DNA of 64,000 bases from Dehalobacter sp. DCM (GCF_024972775.1 NZ_CP092282.1:2039001-2103000); one strand, 5' to 3'; numbered from the stretch's first letter, positions 24,720 through 33,584 are shown. Made by a program: numbers and translations. The notes: generated from the letters alone by a model not told the origin.

Positions 24720-27458
24720 TTGAAAATTATTTCTGTCATCGTTAACGGCATACGAAAATCAATCGTATGCGACCCGGAAGAAACTCTGGGTAATGTCCTT
24801 AGGAACCAATTAGGACTTACCGGCACTAAATTAGGCTGCGGAACAGGGCAATGTGGTGCTTGTTCGGTCTTGATTGATGGGAAAGTTGTTCGTTCCTGTG
24901 TGAAAAAAATGAAAGCTATTCCTGAAAATGCCAATATTGTAACCATTGAAGGTATTGGAACACCAGATAATCTTCATGCGCTCCAGATTGCCTGGATGTA
25001 TCATGGCGCAGCCCAATGTGGATTTTGTACACCTGGTTTTATAGTATCCGCAAAAGCGCTGTTGGATGAAAATATCAATCCAACCCGTAAGGAGGTCAGA
25101 GATTGGTTTCAAAAACACCGCAATGCCTGTCGATGTACAGGATATAAGCCGCTCGTCGATGCGGTAATGGATGCGGCAAAGCTTATACGCGGAGAGATCG
25201 CTTTGGAGGATCTTACATTTAAGCTTCCCGAAAATACCAGTATGCTTGGAACCAAATTCCCAAGGCCGGATGGATTACCGAAAGTGACCGGAACATGTGA
25301 TTATGGCCATGACCTTATTTTGAAACTCCCGGAGGATACGCTGCATATGGCGATGGTCAATGCGAAAGTGTCCCATGCCAATATCCTATCGATTGACATC
25401 TCCGAGGCCGAGAAAATGCCCGGGGTGCATAAAGTGATTACAGCAAAAGATCTAGGCGACAAGAATGTCATGGGCTTTACATTTATGGCGATGCCCAAAA
25501 ATAAAAACGATGGCAAGGAGCGTCCGGTCCTTTGTGATAAAAAGGTGTTCCAGTATGGTGATCCAATAGCGCTGGTATGTGCGGATACGGAAGTACAAGC
25601 CAGGGTAGCTGCTGATAAAGTTAAGGTTGAATACGAATTACTGCCGGCCTATATGAGCGGGCCGGAAGCAGCTGCGCCGGATGCGATGGAAATCCATCCT
25701 GGCATTCCCAATGTTCATTTTGAACTGCCGGTAATCAAAGGGGAAGAAACCGGCCCCATTATGGATGAGGCGGCTTATGTAGTCGAGGGTGATTTCTATG
25801 TACAACGTCAGCCGCACCTTGTTTTAGAGCCAGAGGTTGGGTTCGCTTATACGGATGATGAGGGCAGAATAACCGTTCATACCAAGAGTTTGGTGGTTGT
25901 TCTTCCGCAAATCGTTATTGCCTTAACCTTAGGGCTTCCGCCAGAGAAGGTCAGGATTATTATGAACCCTGTGGGTGCCAGCTTTGGTTATAAACTGACA
26001 CCGAATTCGGAAGTCTACATGGCGGTTGGCACATGGATTACGGGCAAACCAGTGGCTCTGCATTATGATTATGCCCAACAAACCTATTACACAGGCAAAC
26101 GCTCACCGATGAATACGTACTGCAAATTGGCGGCGGATAAAGACGGGAAGCTTTTAGCCATGGAACATGATATTATCCTTGATCATGGGGCTTATGATGC
26201 AGGCGGAGATTTTCTGGCGACCAAAGCTGCGCGTTTCTGCGGGTCATGTTATCACATTCCCAATATTCGCGGGCTGGTCAAATCGACATTTACAAATAAT
26301 GCCTTTGGGACGGCGTTCAGAGCGTATGGCTCACCGCAAACCTTATTTGCTTCAGAATCACTGATGGATGAACTGGCAGCAAAGATGGGTATTGATCCGT
26401 TTGAACTCCGCTACAAAAATATCTACAGACCGGGCTCAACGACTCCTAGCGGGAATGAACTCGATTGTCATCCCTTGGAGCAATTAATGGATATGATGCG
26501 TCCAAAATACCAGGAAGCGCAAGCTCGGGCGATAACAGAATCCACACCGGAATTAAAACGCGGTGTCGGCATCAGCCTCGGAACCTATAATACGACAGGT
26601 GATCACGGTGATAATGGTGAAGTCGACCTCGAACTCATGCCGGATGGCACCGTTACCGTCTATAATACGTACGAGGAACAGGGACAAGGTGCTGAGATCG
26701 GGACCCTTACAGCTGCCTATGAAGCGTTAAGGCCCTTAGGCCTCAAGCCGGAACAGATCAACTTAGTCATGAATGATACCGCGAAATGCCCGATTACAGG
26801 TGCCGCTGCTGCCAGCCGCTTGTTCTTTGTTAACGGCAATGCGACGCTTCACGCTGCTACTCAGCTAATGGACGCCATGCGTAAACCGGATGGATCCTTC
26901 AGAACCTATCAGGAAATGATGGCGGAGGGTATCCCTGTGAAATATCGTGGAAAGTTCACGAATGCGGATCATACAACGCCCTATAATTTGGATAACGGCC
27001 AGGGAAGTCCTTCCTCAACCTATATGTATGCCGTATTTATGTCGGAAGTAGAAGTCAATACCAACACCGGCAAGGTCAATGTCTTAAAAATGACCTTAAA
27101 TACGGATATTGGAACAATTGGCAGTAAGCTGGCTGTCGATGGTCAGATGTATGGCGGATTAGCTCAGGGGATTGGATTAGCCCTCTCGGAAGATTTTTAT
27201 GATCCAGCCAAACATCAAACCATGGTTGCCTGCGGTTTCCCGTACATCAATGATATTACCGATGATCTGGAAGTAAACTACATCCAGACCCCAAGAGCTA
27301 CCGGCCCATTTGGTGCTGCAGGTTGCGGTGAGATTCCTCTTACGGCACCGCATGTGGCCATCATTAACGCTATCAACAATGCTACCGGCGTACGGATTAA
27401 AGACCTGCCGGCGCTTCCAGAAAAAGTCCTGGCAGGCTTAAAGTCACTTAAAAAATAA
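24720..27458 (+). CDS. mop: Molybdenum aldehyde oxidoreductase, MOP type (xanthine oxidase family)
   Basis: A 912-residue single-chain enzyme oxidising aldehydes to carboxylic acids. With the TTG start at 24720 (9 nt after GAAAGGA) the [2Fe-2S] cysteines fall at 40, 45, 48, 60 and 100, 103, 137, 139, the same numbering as in Desulfovibrio gigas MOP. The Mo domain follows, with EEQGQGAEIGT and the active-site Glu in CGEIPLTAPH near the C-terminus. There is no FAD domain. The length matches the 907-residue family standard. An ATG 9 nt upstream sits too close to the ribosome binding site. Downstream genes encode the redox partners usual for this cluster in Desulfovibrio. Confidence 0.93.
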   Translation: MKIISVIVNGIRKSIVCDPEETLGNVLRNQLGLTGTKLGCGTGQCGACSVLIDGKVVRSCVKKMKAIPENANIVTIEGIGTPDNLHALQIAWMYHGAAQCGFCTPGFIVSAKALLDENINPTRKEVRDWFQKHRNACRCTGYKPLVDAVMDAAKLIRGEIALEDLTFKLPENTSMLGTKFPRPDGLPKVTGTCDYGHDLILKLPEDTLHMAMVNAKVSHANILSIDISEAEKMPGVHKVITAKDLGDKNVMGFTFMAMPKNKNDGKERPVLCDKKVFQYGDPIALVCADTEVQARVAADKVKVEYELLPAYMSGPEAAAPDAMEIHPGIPNVHFELPVIKGEETGPIMDEAAYVVEGDFYVQRQPHLVLEPEVGFAYTDDEGRITVHTKSLVVVLPQIVIALTLGLPPEKVRIIMNPVGASFGYKLTPNSEVYMAVGTWITGKPVALHYDYAQQTYYTGKRSPMNTYCKLAADKDGKLLAMEHDIILDHGAYDAGGDFLATKAARFCGSCYHIPNIRGLVKSTFTNNAFGTAFRAYGSPQTLFASESLMDELAAKMGIDPFELRYKNIYRPGSTTPSGNELDCHPLEQLMDMMRPKYQEAQARAITESTPELKRGVGISLGTYNTTGDHGDNGEVDLELMPDGTVTVYNTYEEQGQGAEIGTLTAAYEALRPLGLKPEQINLVMNDTAKCPITGAAAASRLFFVNGNATLHAATQLMDAMRKPDGSFRTYQEMMAEGIPVKYRGKFTNADHTTPYNLDNGQGSPSSTYMYAVFMSEVEVNTNTGKVNVLKMTLNTDIGTIGSKLAVDGQMYGGLAQGIGLALSEDFYDPAKHQTMVACGFPYINDITDDLEVNYIQTPRATGPFGAAGCGEIPLTAPHVAIINAINNATGVRIKDLPALPEKVLAGLKSLKK

Positions 27459-27491
27459 TACCGTTCACAGTACAGTAAAGGGATACATGCA

Positions 27492-27557
27492 GAGACAAGG
27501 GGGGACGTAGGGGACAAAGTCTACGTCCCCTTGTCCCCTACGTCCCCTTGTCCCCTA
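27492..27557. repeat. GC-rich palindromic intergenic repeat, copy 2
   Basis: GGGGACGTAG (27501-27510) and CTACGTCCCC (27521-27530) are inverted around GGGACAAAGT. The 17-bp unit CTACGTCCCCTTGTCCC is then repeated once in tandem. The core matches the repeats at 11133 and 39299. Confidence 0.8.
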
Positions 27558-27613
27558 GCCCCACAGCCTCAGCCCCTTGTTTCTTCTGCGATTTCGAGAA
27601 AGGGTGAAAACCG

Positions 27614-29935
27614 ATGGAAATGGATACGTATGCAATCCAAGAGATGGCAAGACTCTGCACTCATAACGAAATGCCAAGCTGTGTAACGCATTGTCCTTTA
27701 CATGTTGATCTGAGAACTCTTATCGGATCAATTCAAAAAGGACAGTATGCTGAAGCAGCTAAACTCTATCGTCGGCAAGTTCTATTTCCTGAAATATTAA
27801 GCCGTATCTGTGATCAGCCATGTCAAAAACATTGCCTGAGAGGCAATTGGGATGAGCCAATAGCTATTCGTTCACTGGAAAAAGCCAGTATGGACTTTGG
27901 CAAAGTCAAAAAGGAAAGAAGCTATCCAATACAGCCTAAGAATAAGCGGATCGCTGTCATTGGCGGGGGATTATCCGGTTTAGCCTGTGCCATTGATTTG
28001 GTTCGCAAAGGATATCAGGTTGACTTATATGAGCAGAATAACCGATTGGGTGGGAGTCTTTGGGAGTATGATCCTCAAAGCCTTCCGCTCGATATTATTG
28101 AAAAGGAAATGACTATCCCGCTTCAAGCCGGGGTAAATATATATTTGAACACCAAGATCATGGATCGGGGAGAGCTATATCAGGATGCTATTTTTTATAG
28201 TGCGATAGAATTAAGCGGAGACTTTGACCAGGATTACGAGCCGGTCAGTCTCGCTTCCGGCATGCCCGGTGTTTTCGGCAGAGGCAAAGAGGATAAAGCA
28301 TCAATGAATTCGCCTGTGTATGCTATTGCCGTCGGTTTAAGAGCCGCCCGGAGTATCGAACGATATTTTCAAAACGCATCGCTCACTGCCGGCAGGGAGA
28401 AGGAGGGGTGTTACCCAGCACAAACCCATGTTACACTTCCGGTTGTCAAAAGCAAGCAACTTAGAGAAAAAATGTCTGACCCTGCAGCGGGGTATAATCA
28501 ACAGGAAGCGGCGGACGAAGCAGCGCGGTGCTGGCTGTGCAGTTGTACTGAATGTTGGGATGTTTGTCCCTATATCCGTCGTTATAAAGCATTTCCAGAT
28601 GACCTGGTTAAAACTTATGGCAAAAATATGTATGCCTATCCGGCGATGGGAAAAAGCAGCGCCACCAGTCTGATTAATGCATGCAGTTTATGTGGTTTAT
28701 GCAAAGAGGTTTGCCCCGGGGGATTGGATATGACGGCGGCTTCGATCAACGCCCGGCGTATTATGGTCGAGAGAGGGATTATGCCAATGGCTGTCCATGA
28801 TTTTTCTCTGCGGGATATGCTTTTCAGCAACGGTTCCGAATATTTTTTAGCAAAGCATCAGCCCGGAATGAATTCCAGCCGGTATTTGTTCTTCCCCGGC
28901 TGTCAGTTGGGGGCTTCCGATCCGGACTATGTGTTGAAGACCTACGATTATTTGATAGAAAAGCTGGACGGGGGAGTAGGCCTTTTATTGGGATGCTGTG
29001 GGGTGCCGGCACTGTGGTCAGGTCGGAACGCGTTGTTTCAGCAGCAGATCGACCAAATAACCCAAACATGGCAAAAACTTGGTCAACCGGAGGTAATTCT
29101 GACCTGTCCAACCTGTCAAAATATCTTCCGGGAATTTTTCCCCGGGATCATTGCCCAATCGTTGTGGCAAATAATCCAAGAAAGCTTATCAATGAATGAG
29201 TTATCGGACAATTTCAGGATAGAGGAATCGGGTAAAGAACTAATGGTCCATGATCCCTGTGCCAGTCGGTATGACAGGGAAATGCAAGACACGGCCCGCT
29301 TTATTTTGCGACAGTCAGGAATCATCCCGGGGGAATTGCCGCTCAACAGAGAAAAGACCCAATGCTGCGGTTATGGTGGTTTAATTGCGACGGTCAATCC
29401 GGAACTGGCATCCGAAATCTCGCTGGAGCGTATTCAGTACAGCGATAAAGACTATGTTACTTATTGTGTAAACTGTCGCGACGATTTTGCCCGTCACGGC
29501 AAACCAACCTGGCATCTGCTCGATGTGCTTTTTTTTGCCAAAGATCCGGAAAGGGCAAAGCGGAAAGCGCCATCGTATTCCCAACGGCGGGAAAATAGAT
29601 GGCGTTTAAGGGAAAAACTTCTGAACATGTTATGGGGTGAAGCTATGCAGGAAAAACAAGCTATTGAAGATATAAAATTAATTATTTGTTCAGAACTGGC
29701 GGAACAATTGGATCGGGACTTAATTTTGGTGGATGAAGTTAAGGAAGTCCTTCGTGCGGCACAAAACACAGGCAAGAATGTCCTTATCATCGAAAATGGG
29801 AACTATCTGACGCATAAGAAGATGGGTTTAATTACGTATTGGGTCGAGTATCAAGTGGAGAGTGATTATTATAGGGTGTTGAACGCGTATAGTCACCGGA
29901 TGCAGATTGTGGAGGATGTGAAAGACGATGGCTGA
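27614..29935 (+). CDS. Fused Fe-S flavoprotein / CCG-domain oxidoreductase partner of MOP
   Basis: A 773-residue multidomain protein. N-terminal GltD-like Fe-S region (about 10-80: CVTHCPLHVD, CDQPCQKHC), FAD-binding Rossmann motif GGGLSGLACAIDL (about 118-130), a ferredoxin pair (CWLCSCTECWDVCP and CSLCGLCKEVCPGG, about 310-380), then HdrB/GlpC-type CCG domains (CCGVPALWSG, CCGYGG), and a C-terminal domain of about 90 residues with LILVDEVKEVL and YWVEYQVE. This is the layout of the pyridine-nucleotide-disulfide oxidoreductase/dicluster protein beside MOP in Desulfovibrio vulgaris (DVU_1558 type). It probably carries electrons from MOP to a quinone, NAD or another acceptor. It overlaps the next gene by 8 bp. 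Confidence 0.85.
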   Translation: MEMDTYAIQEMARLCTHNEMPSCVTHCPLHVDLRTLIGSIQKGQYAEAAKLYRRQVLFPEILSRICDQPCQKHCLRGNWDEPIAIRSLEKASMDFGKVKKERSYPIQPKNKRIAVIGGGLSGLACAIDLVRKGYQVDLYEQNNRLGGSLWEYDPQSLPLDIIEKEMTIPLQAGVNIYLNTKIMDRGELYQDAIFYSAIELSGDFDQDYEPVSLASGMPGVFGRGKEDKASMNSPVYAIAVGLRAARSIERYFQNASLTAGREKEGCYPAQTHVTLPVVKSKQLREKMSDPAAGYNQQEAADEAARCWLCSCTECWDVCPYIRRYKAFPDDLVKTYGKNMYAYPAMGKSSATSLINACSLCGLCKEVCPGGLDMTAASINARRIMVERGIMPMAVHDFSLRDMLFSNGSEYFLAKHQPGMNSSRYLFFPGCQLGASDPDYVLKTYDYLIEKLDGGVGLLLGCCGVPALWSGRNALFQQQIDQITQTWQKLGQPEVILTCPTCQNIFREFFPGIIAQSLWQIIQESLSMNELSDNFRIEESGKELMVHDPCASRYDREMQDTARFILRQSGIIPGELPLNREKTQCCGYGGLIATVNPELASEISLERIQYSDKDYVTYCVNCRDDFARHGKPTWHLLDVLFFAKDPERAKRKAPSYSQRRENRWRLREKLLNMLWGEAMQEKQAIEDIKLIICSELAEQLDRDLILVDEVKEVLRAAQNTGKNVLIIENGNYLTHKKMGLITYWVEYQVESDYYRVLNAYSHRMQIVEDVKDDG

Positions 29936-30131
29936 GAAGGAAAACGATTCCAAAGTAATATGTTGTCAATGCAAAATTCCGCTCGAGATCAGCAAAGTGT
30001 CCATCGCTTATGAAGGCCATACCTTATCAGTCGATTTGCCGAAGTGTCCGTTGTGCAGCCAGGTTTATCTTTCGGAAGAAATCGTTCGAACCCGGGTTCA
30101 TGAGATAGAAAAGACACTGGAAGATAAATGA
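29928..30131 (+). CDS. DVU_1557-type small redox protein
   Basis: A 67-residue protein with CCQC (about residues 12-15) and CPLC (39-42), a four-cysteine metal or redox site. Its position after the MOP partner flavoprotein and translational overlap with it match the Desulfovibrio MOP cluster, where a small protein named DVU_1557 family redox protein occupies this place. Precise role unknown; a zinc ribbon or rubredoxin-like function is possible. Confidence 0.7.
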   Translation: MAEKENDSKVICCQCKIPLEISKVSIAYEGHTLSVDLPKCPLCSQVYLSEEIVRTRVHEIEKTLEDK

Positions 30132-30137
30132 AAGAAA

Positions 30138-30332
30138 CTATTCAGCCTTCGATGAAGTTTTCTCATGCGAATTTTGCCATTCATCCCGGGCTGCGTCTTT
30201 AACTTCCTCCGATATCTCTGCACTGCATTTGACACAGCGATCACTGAATAAATAATTCTTCAAGCCGCAGGCGGGGCATTTAACAAACTTAGGTTTGCAA
30301 TTTTCACAGCTTGGATTACAACCGTAGCACAT
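30138..30332 (-). CDS. Cysteine-rich small zinc-ribbon protein
   Basis: A 64-residue protein with nine cysteines: CYGC, CENC, CPAC and CVKC, enough for two zinc or Fe-S sites, and an acidic, charged C-terminus. ATG 30332 follows AAGGAG. It is on the opposite strand and converges with the MOP operon with 6 bp between stops. No function recognised. Confidence 0.65.
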   Translation of the reverse strand: MCYGCNPSCENCKPKFVKCPACGLKNYLFSDRCVKCSAEISEEVKDAARDEWQNSHEKTSSKAE

Positions 30333-30444
30333 AAAAAGTCTCCTTCGATTGGATTTCAGAGTCAATGCCAATTTTAATTGCATATTTTATGCCAGGTCAA
30401 GTGTGGGCCCAGCAATTGCAAATACGCTACTTTTTTTTCATTCA

Positions 30445-30454
30445 TGGTAAAAAA
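30445..30454. promoter_or_regulatory. Candidate activator site (TGGTAAAAAA)
   Basis: Complement of TTTTTTACCA, about 70 bp upstream of the sigma-54 promoter at 30523, and part of an imperfect inverted repeat with TTTTTTTTCAT at 30431-30441. Confidence 0.4.
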
Positions 30455-30487
30455 TAACGAAAGTTCGAGAAAAAAATATTAATTACT

Positions 30488-30519
30488 AAGCCGGAATTGC
30501 GTTAAATTCCGGCTTTTTT
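30488..30519 (+). terminator. Terminator just upstream of cassette 2 promoter
   Basis: AAGCCGGAATT pairs with AATTCCGGCTT, followed by a T run. It lies only a few bases before the -24 element and would block read-through into the cassette. Confidence 0.8.
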
Positions 30520-30522
30520 CGT

Positions 30523-30538
30523 TGGCACAAGAATTGCA
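30523..30538 (+). promoter_or_regulatory. Sigma-54 promoter, molybdoenzyme cassette 2
   Basis: TGGCACAAGAATTGCA is a full match to the TGGCAC-N5-TTGCA consensus, 109 bp before the start codon. The gap 30333-30646 otherwise holds the terminator and the candidate activator site. Confidence 0.85.
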
Positions 30539-30646
30539 AAAACAAATAACGGGTTATAAGTTCCATTAAGGGAGGGAATAGATGGTCGGAAGAGTCAAAG
30601 GGATTATCTGTCGTAGTTTTTAAACATGAAATAAGGAGGATTTTTT

Positions 30647-32983
30647 ATGGCGGATTATAAAGAGTTTTTAAGTAAGCTGAACCGTAAAGCTTACCATGAC
30701 GGTGAATGGCAGTGGCAGGAAGGAGAGTATACAGTGACCCGCTCGACGCAGTATACGGCTCCGGGCTGTCATAATTCCTGCGGCATATTGCTGTATACGA
30801 AAGACGGTAAATTGGAGAAAGTGGAAGGAGACCCCCTCAATCCTTTTAATAACGGAAAACTGTGTATGCGGTGTGAAAACCTTGTCGAGGCTGTCAACCA
30901 CCCTGACCGCTTGAAATACCCCATGAAAAGGGTAGGGGAACGCGGAGAAAACAAATGGGAGCGAATCTCATGGGATGAAGCATATGAAACCATTGTTAAT
31001 AAAGTCAATTACTATAAGCAAACCTACGGCCCGGAATGTATTGTAGGCGTTCACGGCACTGGCCGTAACATAAACTGGCAGATCCCTATGCTCTTTAACG
31101 CCGGCGTTCAGACACCGAATATTTCAACGCTGTTCTTTACCGGATTTGCTTGCTATCTGCCGAGAATCGTCGGCAGCACGGCGGTCAACGGAGACTATAT
31201 GATTGCTGACGCATCGGTTGGACATGAAGACCGTTATGCCAACCCGGAGTGGAAAGTACCCGGATGTATCATTGTTTGGGGAAATGAACCGCTGAAGAGC
31301 AATGCGGATGGATTTCTCGGACATTGGCTTGTTCAATGCGTACAAATGGGAAGTAAAATCGTATCCATCGACCCCAGATTAACCTGGTGGGGAGCACGTG
31401 CCGATATTTGGCTTCCGCTCCGTCCCGGCACGGATGCGGCCCTGGCCATCGGTCTGCTGAATGTCGTCATTGAAGAAGATCTTTATGACCATGAATTTGT
31501 GGAAAAATGGACTTATGGTTTTGATGAACTTGCCCAAAGAGTAAAAGAATATCCTGTGGATAAAGTGGCTGAAATCTGCGGTCTGAAACCGGAAAAAATC
31601 AGAGAAGCAGCCCGCTTATTTGCTACGTCGAAGCCGGCATGCGTTCAATGGGGACTGGCCTTTGAACAGCAGATTTCTTGTACGGCTCTTATTTTGGCTG
31701 TTTGTGATCTTTGTGGAATCACCGGTAATGTGGATGTTCCCGGCGGCATGATCTTGGTCCGCCACGCCTTCAATGCTCATCGCCACTACAACTGCGGCGA
31801 AGAATTTACGCTTCCCGATGTAGCGAAGAAGAAACTTAACGGGGCTGCTAAAGGGATCGCGGAAAACAGCATCGTACCGCATGCTGATTCCGACGTCATC
31901 CTGCGTGCCATGGAAGATGGCGTTCCGTATCAGATCCGGATGCTTTGGATCCAAAGCAGTAACTCGATTGCCTGCCCGGCAATGGATGCACCGCGTGCGC
32001 TTGAGGCAATGAAAAAAATGGAATTCATCATTGTTGCCGACCCGTTCATGACTCCGACAGCCGTGGCTGTCGCCGATATCGTTCTGCCGGTCGGTATGGG
32101 ACCGGAACGCAACAGCTTGAGAAACTGGTGGACACCACTCAGAGCACAGAGCAAAGTCAGCAGTTATTATGAAGCGAAAGGCGATGAAGAAATCGTCGTC
32201 GAATTTGGCAAGCGACTGAATCCGAAAGCCTTCCCGTTTGAGAATGATGTTGATTTGTTAAACTGGTACATCGGAATGGACGGCGACTACGAAGGTACAT
32301 TCGAGGACCTGCGGGCGAAAACCTGGGAGTACTGGGATTGGGATGGCACTTACTATAAATATGAAAAAGGGCTATTGCGCGAAGACGGCGAGCCTGGATT
32401 CAATACACCCACCGGTAAGCTGGAGCTTACGCCAATGATGTATTTCGATTGGGGACTTGATACCGTGCCCTTCCATATTGAACCGCCGGAAAGCCCGGTA
32501 TCACGACCGGATATGTATAAGGAGTACCCGCTGATTTTGACAACGGGCGCCCGTTCCCATGAATTCTTCCATTCCGAGCATCGCCAGATGCCGACCATGC
32601 GTGAATTTCACCCGGATCCGTTGGTCACGATGCATCCCGATGTTGCAAAAGAATATGGCATTAAGGAAGGCGACTGGGTTTGGATTGAAAATGAGCGCGG
32701 ACGTTGTAAACAAAAAGCAACCATTACCGAGGGCATCAATCCCAAAGTCGTCAGTGCCGAGCATGGCTGGTGGTTCCCGGAACAGGATCCGGTTAATCTT
32801 TACGGTGTTTTTGACAGCAATGTCAATAATCTGACCCAACAGGAAGTAAAAGGACAGGGCGGGATTGGATCGCCGATCAAGAGCAGTCTGTGCAAGATAT
32901 ATAAAGTGGAGGAAGGGGTCAATGACCTCGTGTCACCGACAGAACAAGTGATTAAGCTGGGAGGTTTTAAACATGGCAAATAA
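30647..32983 (+). CDS. Molybdopterin oxidoreductase catalytic subunit, DMSO reductase superfamily (cassette 2)
   Basis: A 778-residue paralogue of the protein at 18080, with the same order of motifs: Cys at 41, 45, 73 and 76, WERISWDEAYE, GFACYLPRI with a candidate Mo-ligand Cys, DPRLTWWGARADIWLPLRPG, FHSEHRQMP and HGWWFPEQ. The N-terminus is about 14 residues longer than in the paralogue and rich in Trp. There is no twin-arginine signal. It begins behind AAGGAGG and overlaps its ferredoxin subunit by 11 bp, so the two are translationally coupled. A dehydroxylase, hydratase or transhydroxylase acting on a phenolic or unsaturated compound is plausible; not proven. Confidence 0.88.
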   Translation: MADYKEFLSKLNRKAYHDGEWQWQEGEYTVTRSTQYTAPGCHNSCGILLYTKDGKLEKVEGDPLNPFNNGKLCMRCENLVEAVNHPDRLKYPMKRVGERGENKWERISWDEAYETIVNKVNYYKQTYGPECIVGVHGTGRNINWQIPMLFNAGVQTPNISTLFFTGFACYLPRIVGSTAVNGDYMIADASVGHEDRYANPEWKVPGCIIVWGNEPLKSNADGFLGHWLVQCVQMGSKIVSIDPRLTWWGARADIWLPLRPGTDAALAIGLLNVVIEEDLYDHEFVEKWTYGFDELAQRVKEYPVDKVAEICGLKPEKIREAARLFATSKPACVQWGLAFEQQISCTALILAVCDLCGITGNVDVPGGMILVRHAFNAHRHYNCGEEFTLPDVAKKKLNGAAKGIAENSIVPHADSDVILRAMEDGVPYQIRMLWIQSSNSIACPAMDAPRALEAMKKMEFIIVADPFMTPTAVAVADIVLPVGMGPERNSLRNWWTPLRAQSKVSSYYEAKGDEEIVVEFGKRLNPKAFPFENDVDLLNWYIGMDGDYEGTFEDLRAKTWEYWDWDGTYYKYEKGLLREDGEPGFNTPTGKLELTPMMYFDWGLDTVPFHIEPPESPVSRPDMYKEYPLILTTGARSHEFFHSEHRQMPTMREFHPDPLVTMHPDVAKEYGIKEGDWVWIENERGRCKQKATITEGINPKVVSAEHGWWFPEQDPVNLYGVFDSNVNNLTQQEVKGQGGIGSPIKSSLCKIYKVEEGVNDLVSPTEQVIKLGGFKHGK

Positions 32984-33326
32984 AGACGATAAAACATACG
33001 GCATCCTGATCGATTACACCTTTTGCACCGGCTGCCACAGCTGTGAAGTCGCCTGCAAAAAACATCTCGATCTGGAAAAGGGACAGTTCGGAATCCAACT
33101 AACGGAAATTGGTCCTTGGAAAGTTAACGAAGACAAATGGGAATGGACCTATATGCCGGTCATCACCCAGCTCTGTGATCTTTGTCAAGACCGTGTTGAA
33201 ATGGGAAAAATGCCTGTTTGCGTTCAAACGTGTCAAGCTTGGTGCATGTATCACGGTACTGTAGACGAATTAAAAGAAAAAATGAACGGAAAGACAAGAA
33301 TGGTTCTGGTTACACCGCAGCAGTAA
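32973..33326 (+). CDS. 4Fe-4S electron-transfer subunit (cassette 2)
   Basis: A 117-residue paralogue of the ferredoxin at 20371. CTGCHSCEVAC near the N-terminus and CDLC...CVQTCQAWC in the second half can hold two [4Fe-4S] clusters. Overlap with the catalytic gene and GGGAGGTT upstream support coupled expression and complex formation. No membrane anchor gene is nearby. Confidence 0.88.
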   Translation: MANKDDKTYGILIDYTFCTGCHSCEVACKKHLDLEKGQFGIQLTEIGPWKVNEDKWEWTYMPVITQLCDLCQDRVEMGKMPVCVQTCQAWCMYHGTVDELKEKMNGKTRMVLVTPQQ

Positions 33327-33455
33327 CGGAACGATGCTATTTCGCGGGAGTCGGGTATTCTGTCTTGACAGAATGCCTCGACGTCCCTGCGGCAATGCGG
33401 AATACCGCTTTAAGAGTGGATCGATCCAGACATCTGCGCGAATGCAGGGATGCTA

Positions 33456-33502
33456 TTTTTTTACCACCAACGATATTTTTTGTTGCAAAAGTGGTAAAAA
33501 AA
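33456..33502. promoter_or_regulatory. Inverted repeat, candidate activator binding site
   Basis: TTTTTTTACCAC (33456-33467) and GTGGTAAAAAAA (33491-33502) are perfect 12-nt inverted arms, 67-113 bp upstream of the -24 element. They share TTTTTTACCA with sites at 17697 and 30445. Confidence 0.5.
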
Positions 33503-33568
33503 AGGTGCCATATTTTTACAGGCTTGAAGATGAGGCTTATTTTCAGAGAAATCTGTGAGAAGTGGTAT

Positions 33569-33584
33569 TGGCATATTTTTTGCA
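33569..33584 (+). promoter_or_regulatory. Sigma-54 promoter of the cassette 2 transporter
   Basis: TGGCATATTTTTTGCA keeps the GG and GC elements at exact spacing, 200 bp before the MFS start codon. Confidence 0.75.

Noticed and set aside
30400-30417. A second sigma-54-like sequence (GGGCCCAGCAATTGCA)
   Set aside because: The GG-GC spacing is off by one base and TGGCA is absent; the match at 30523 is exact.
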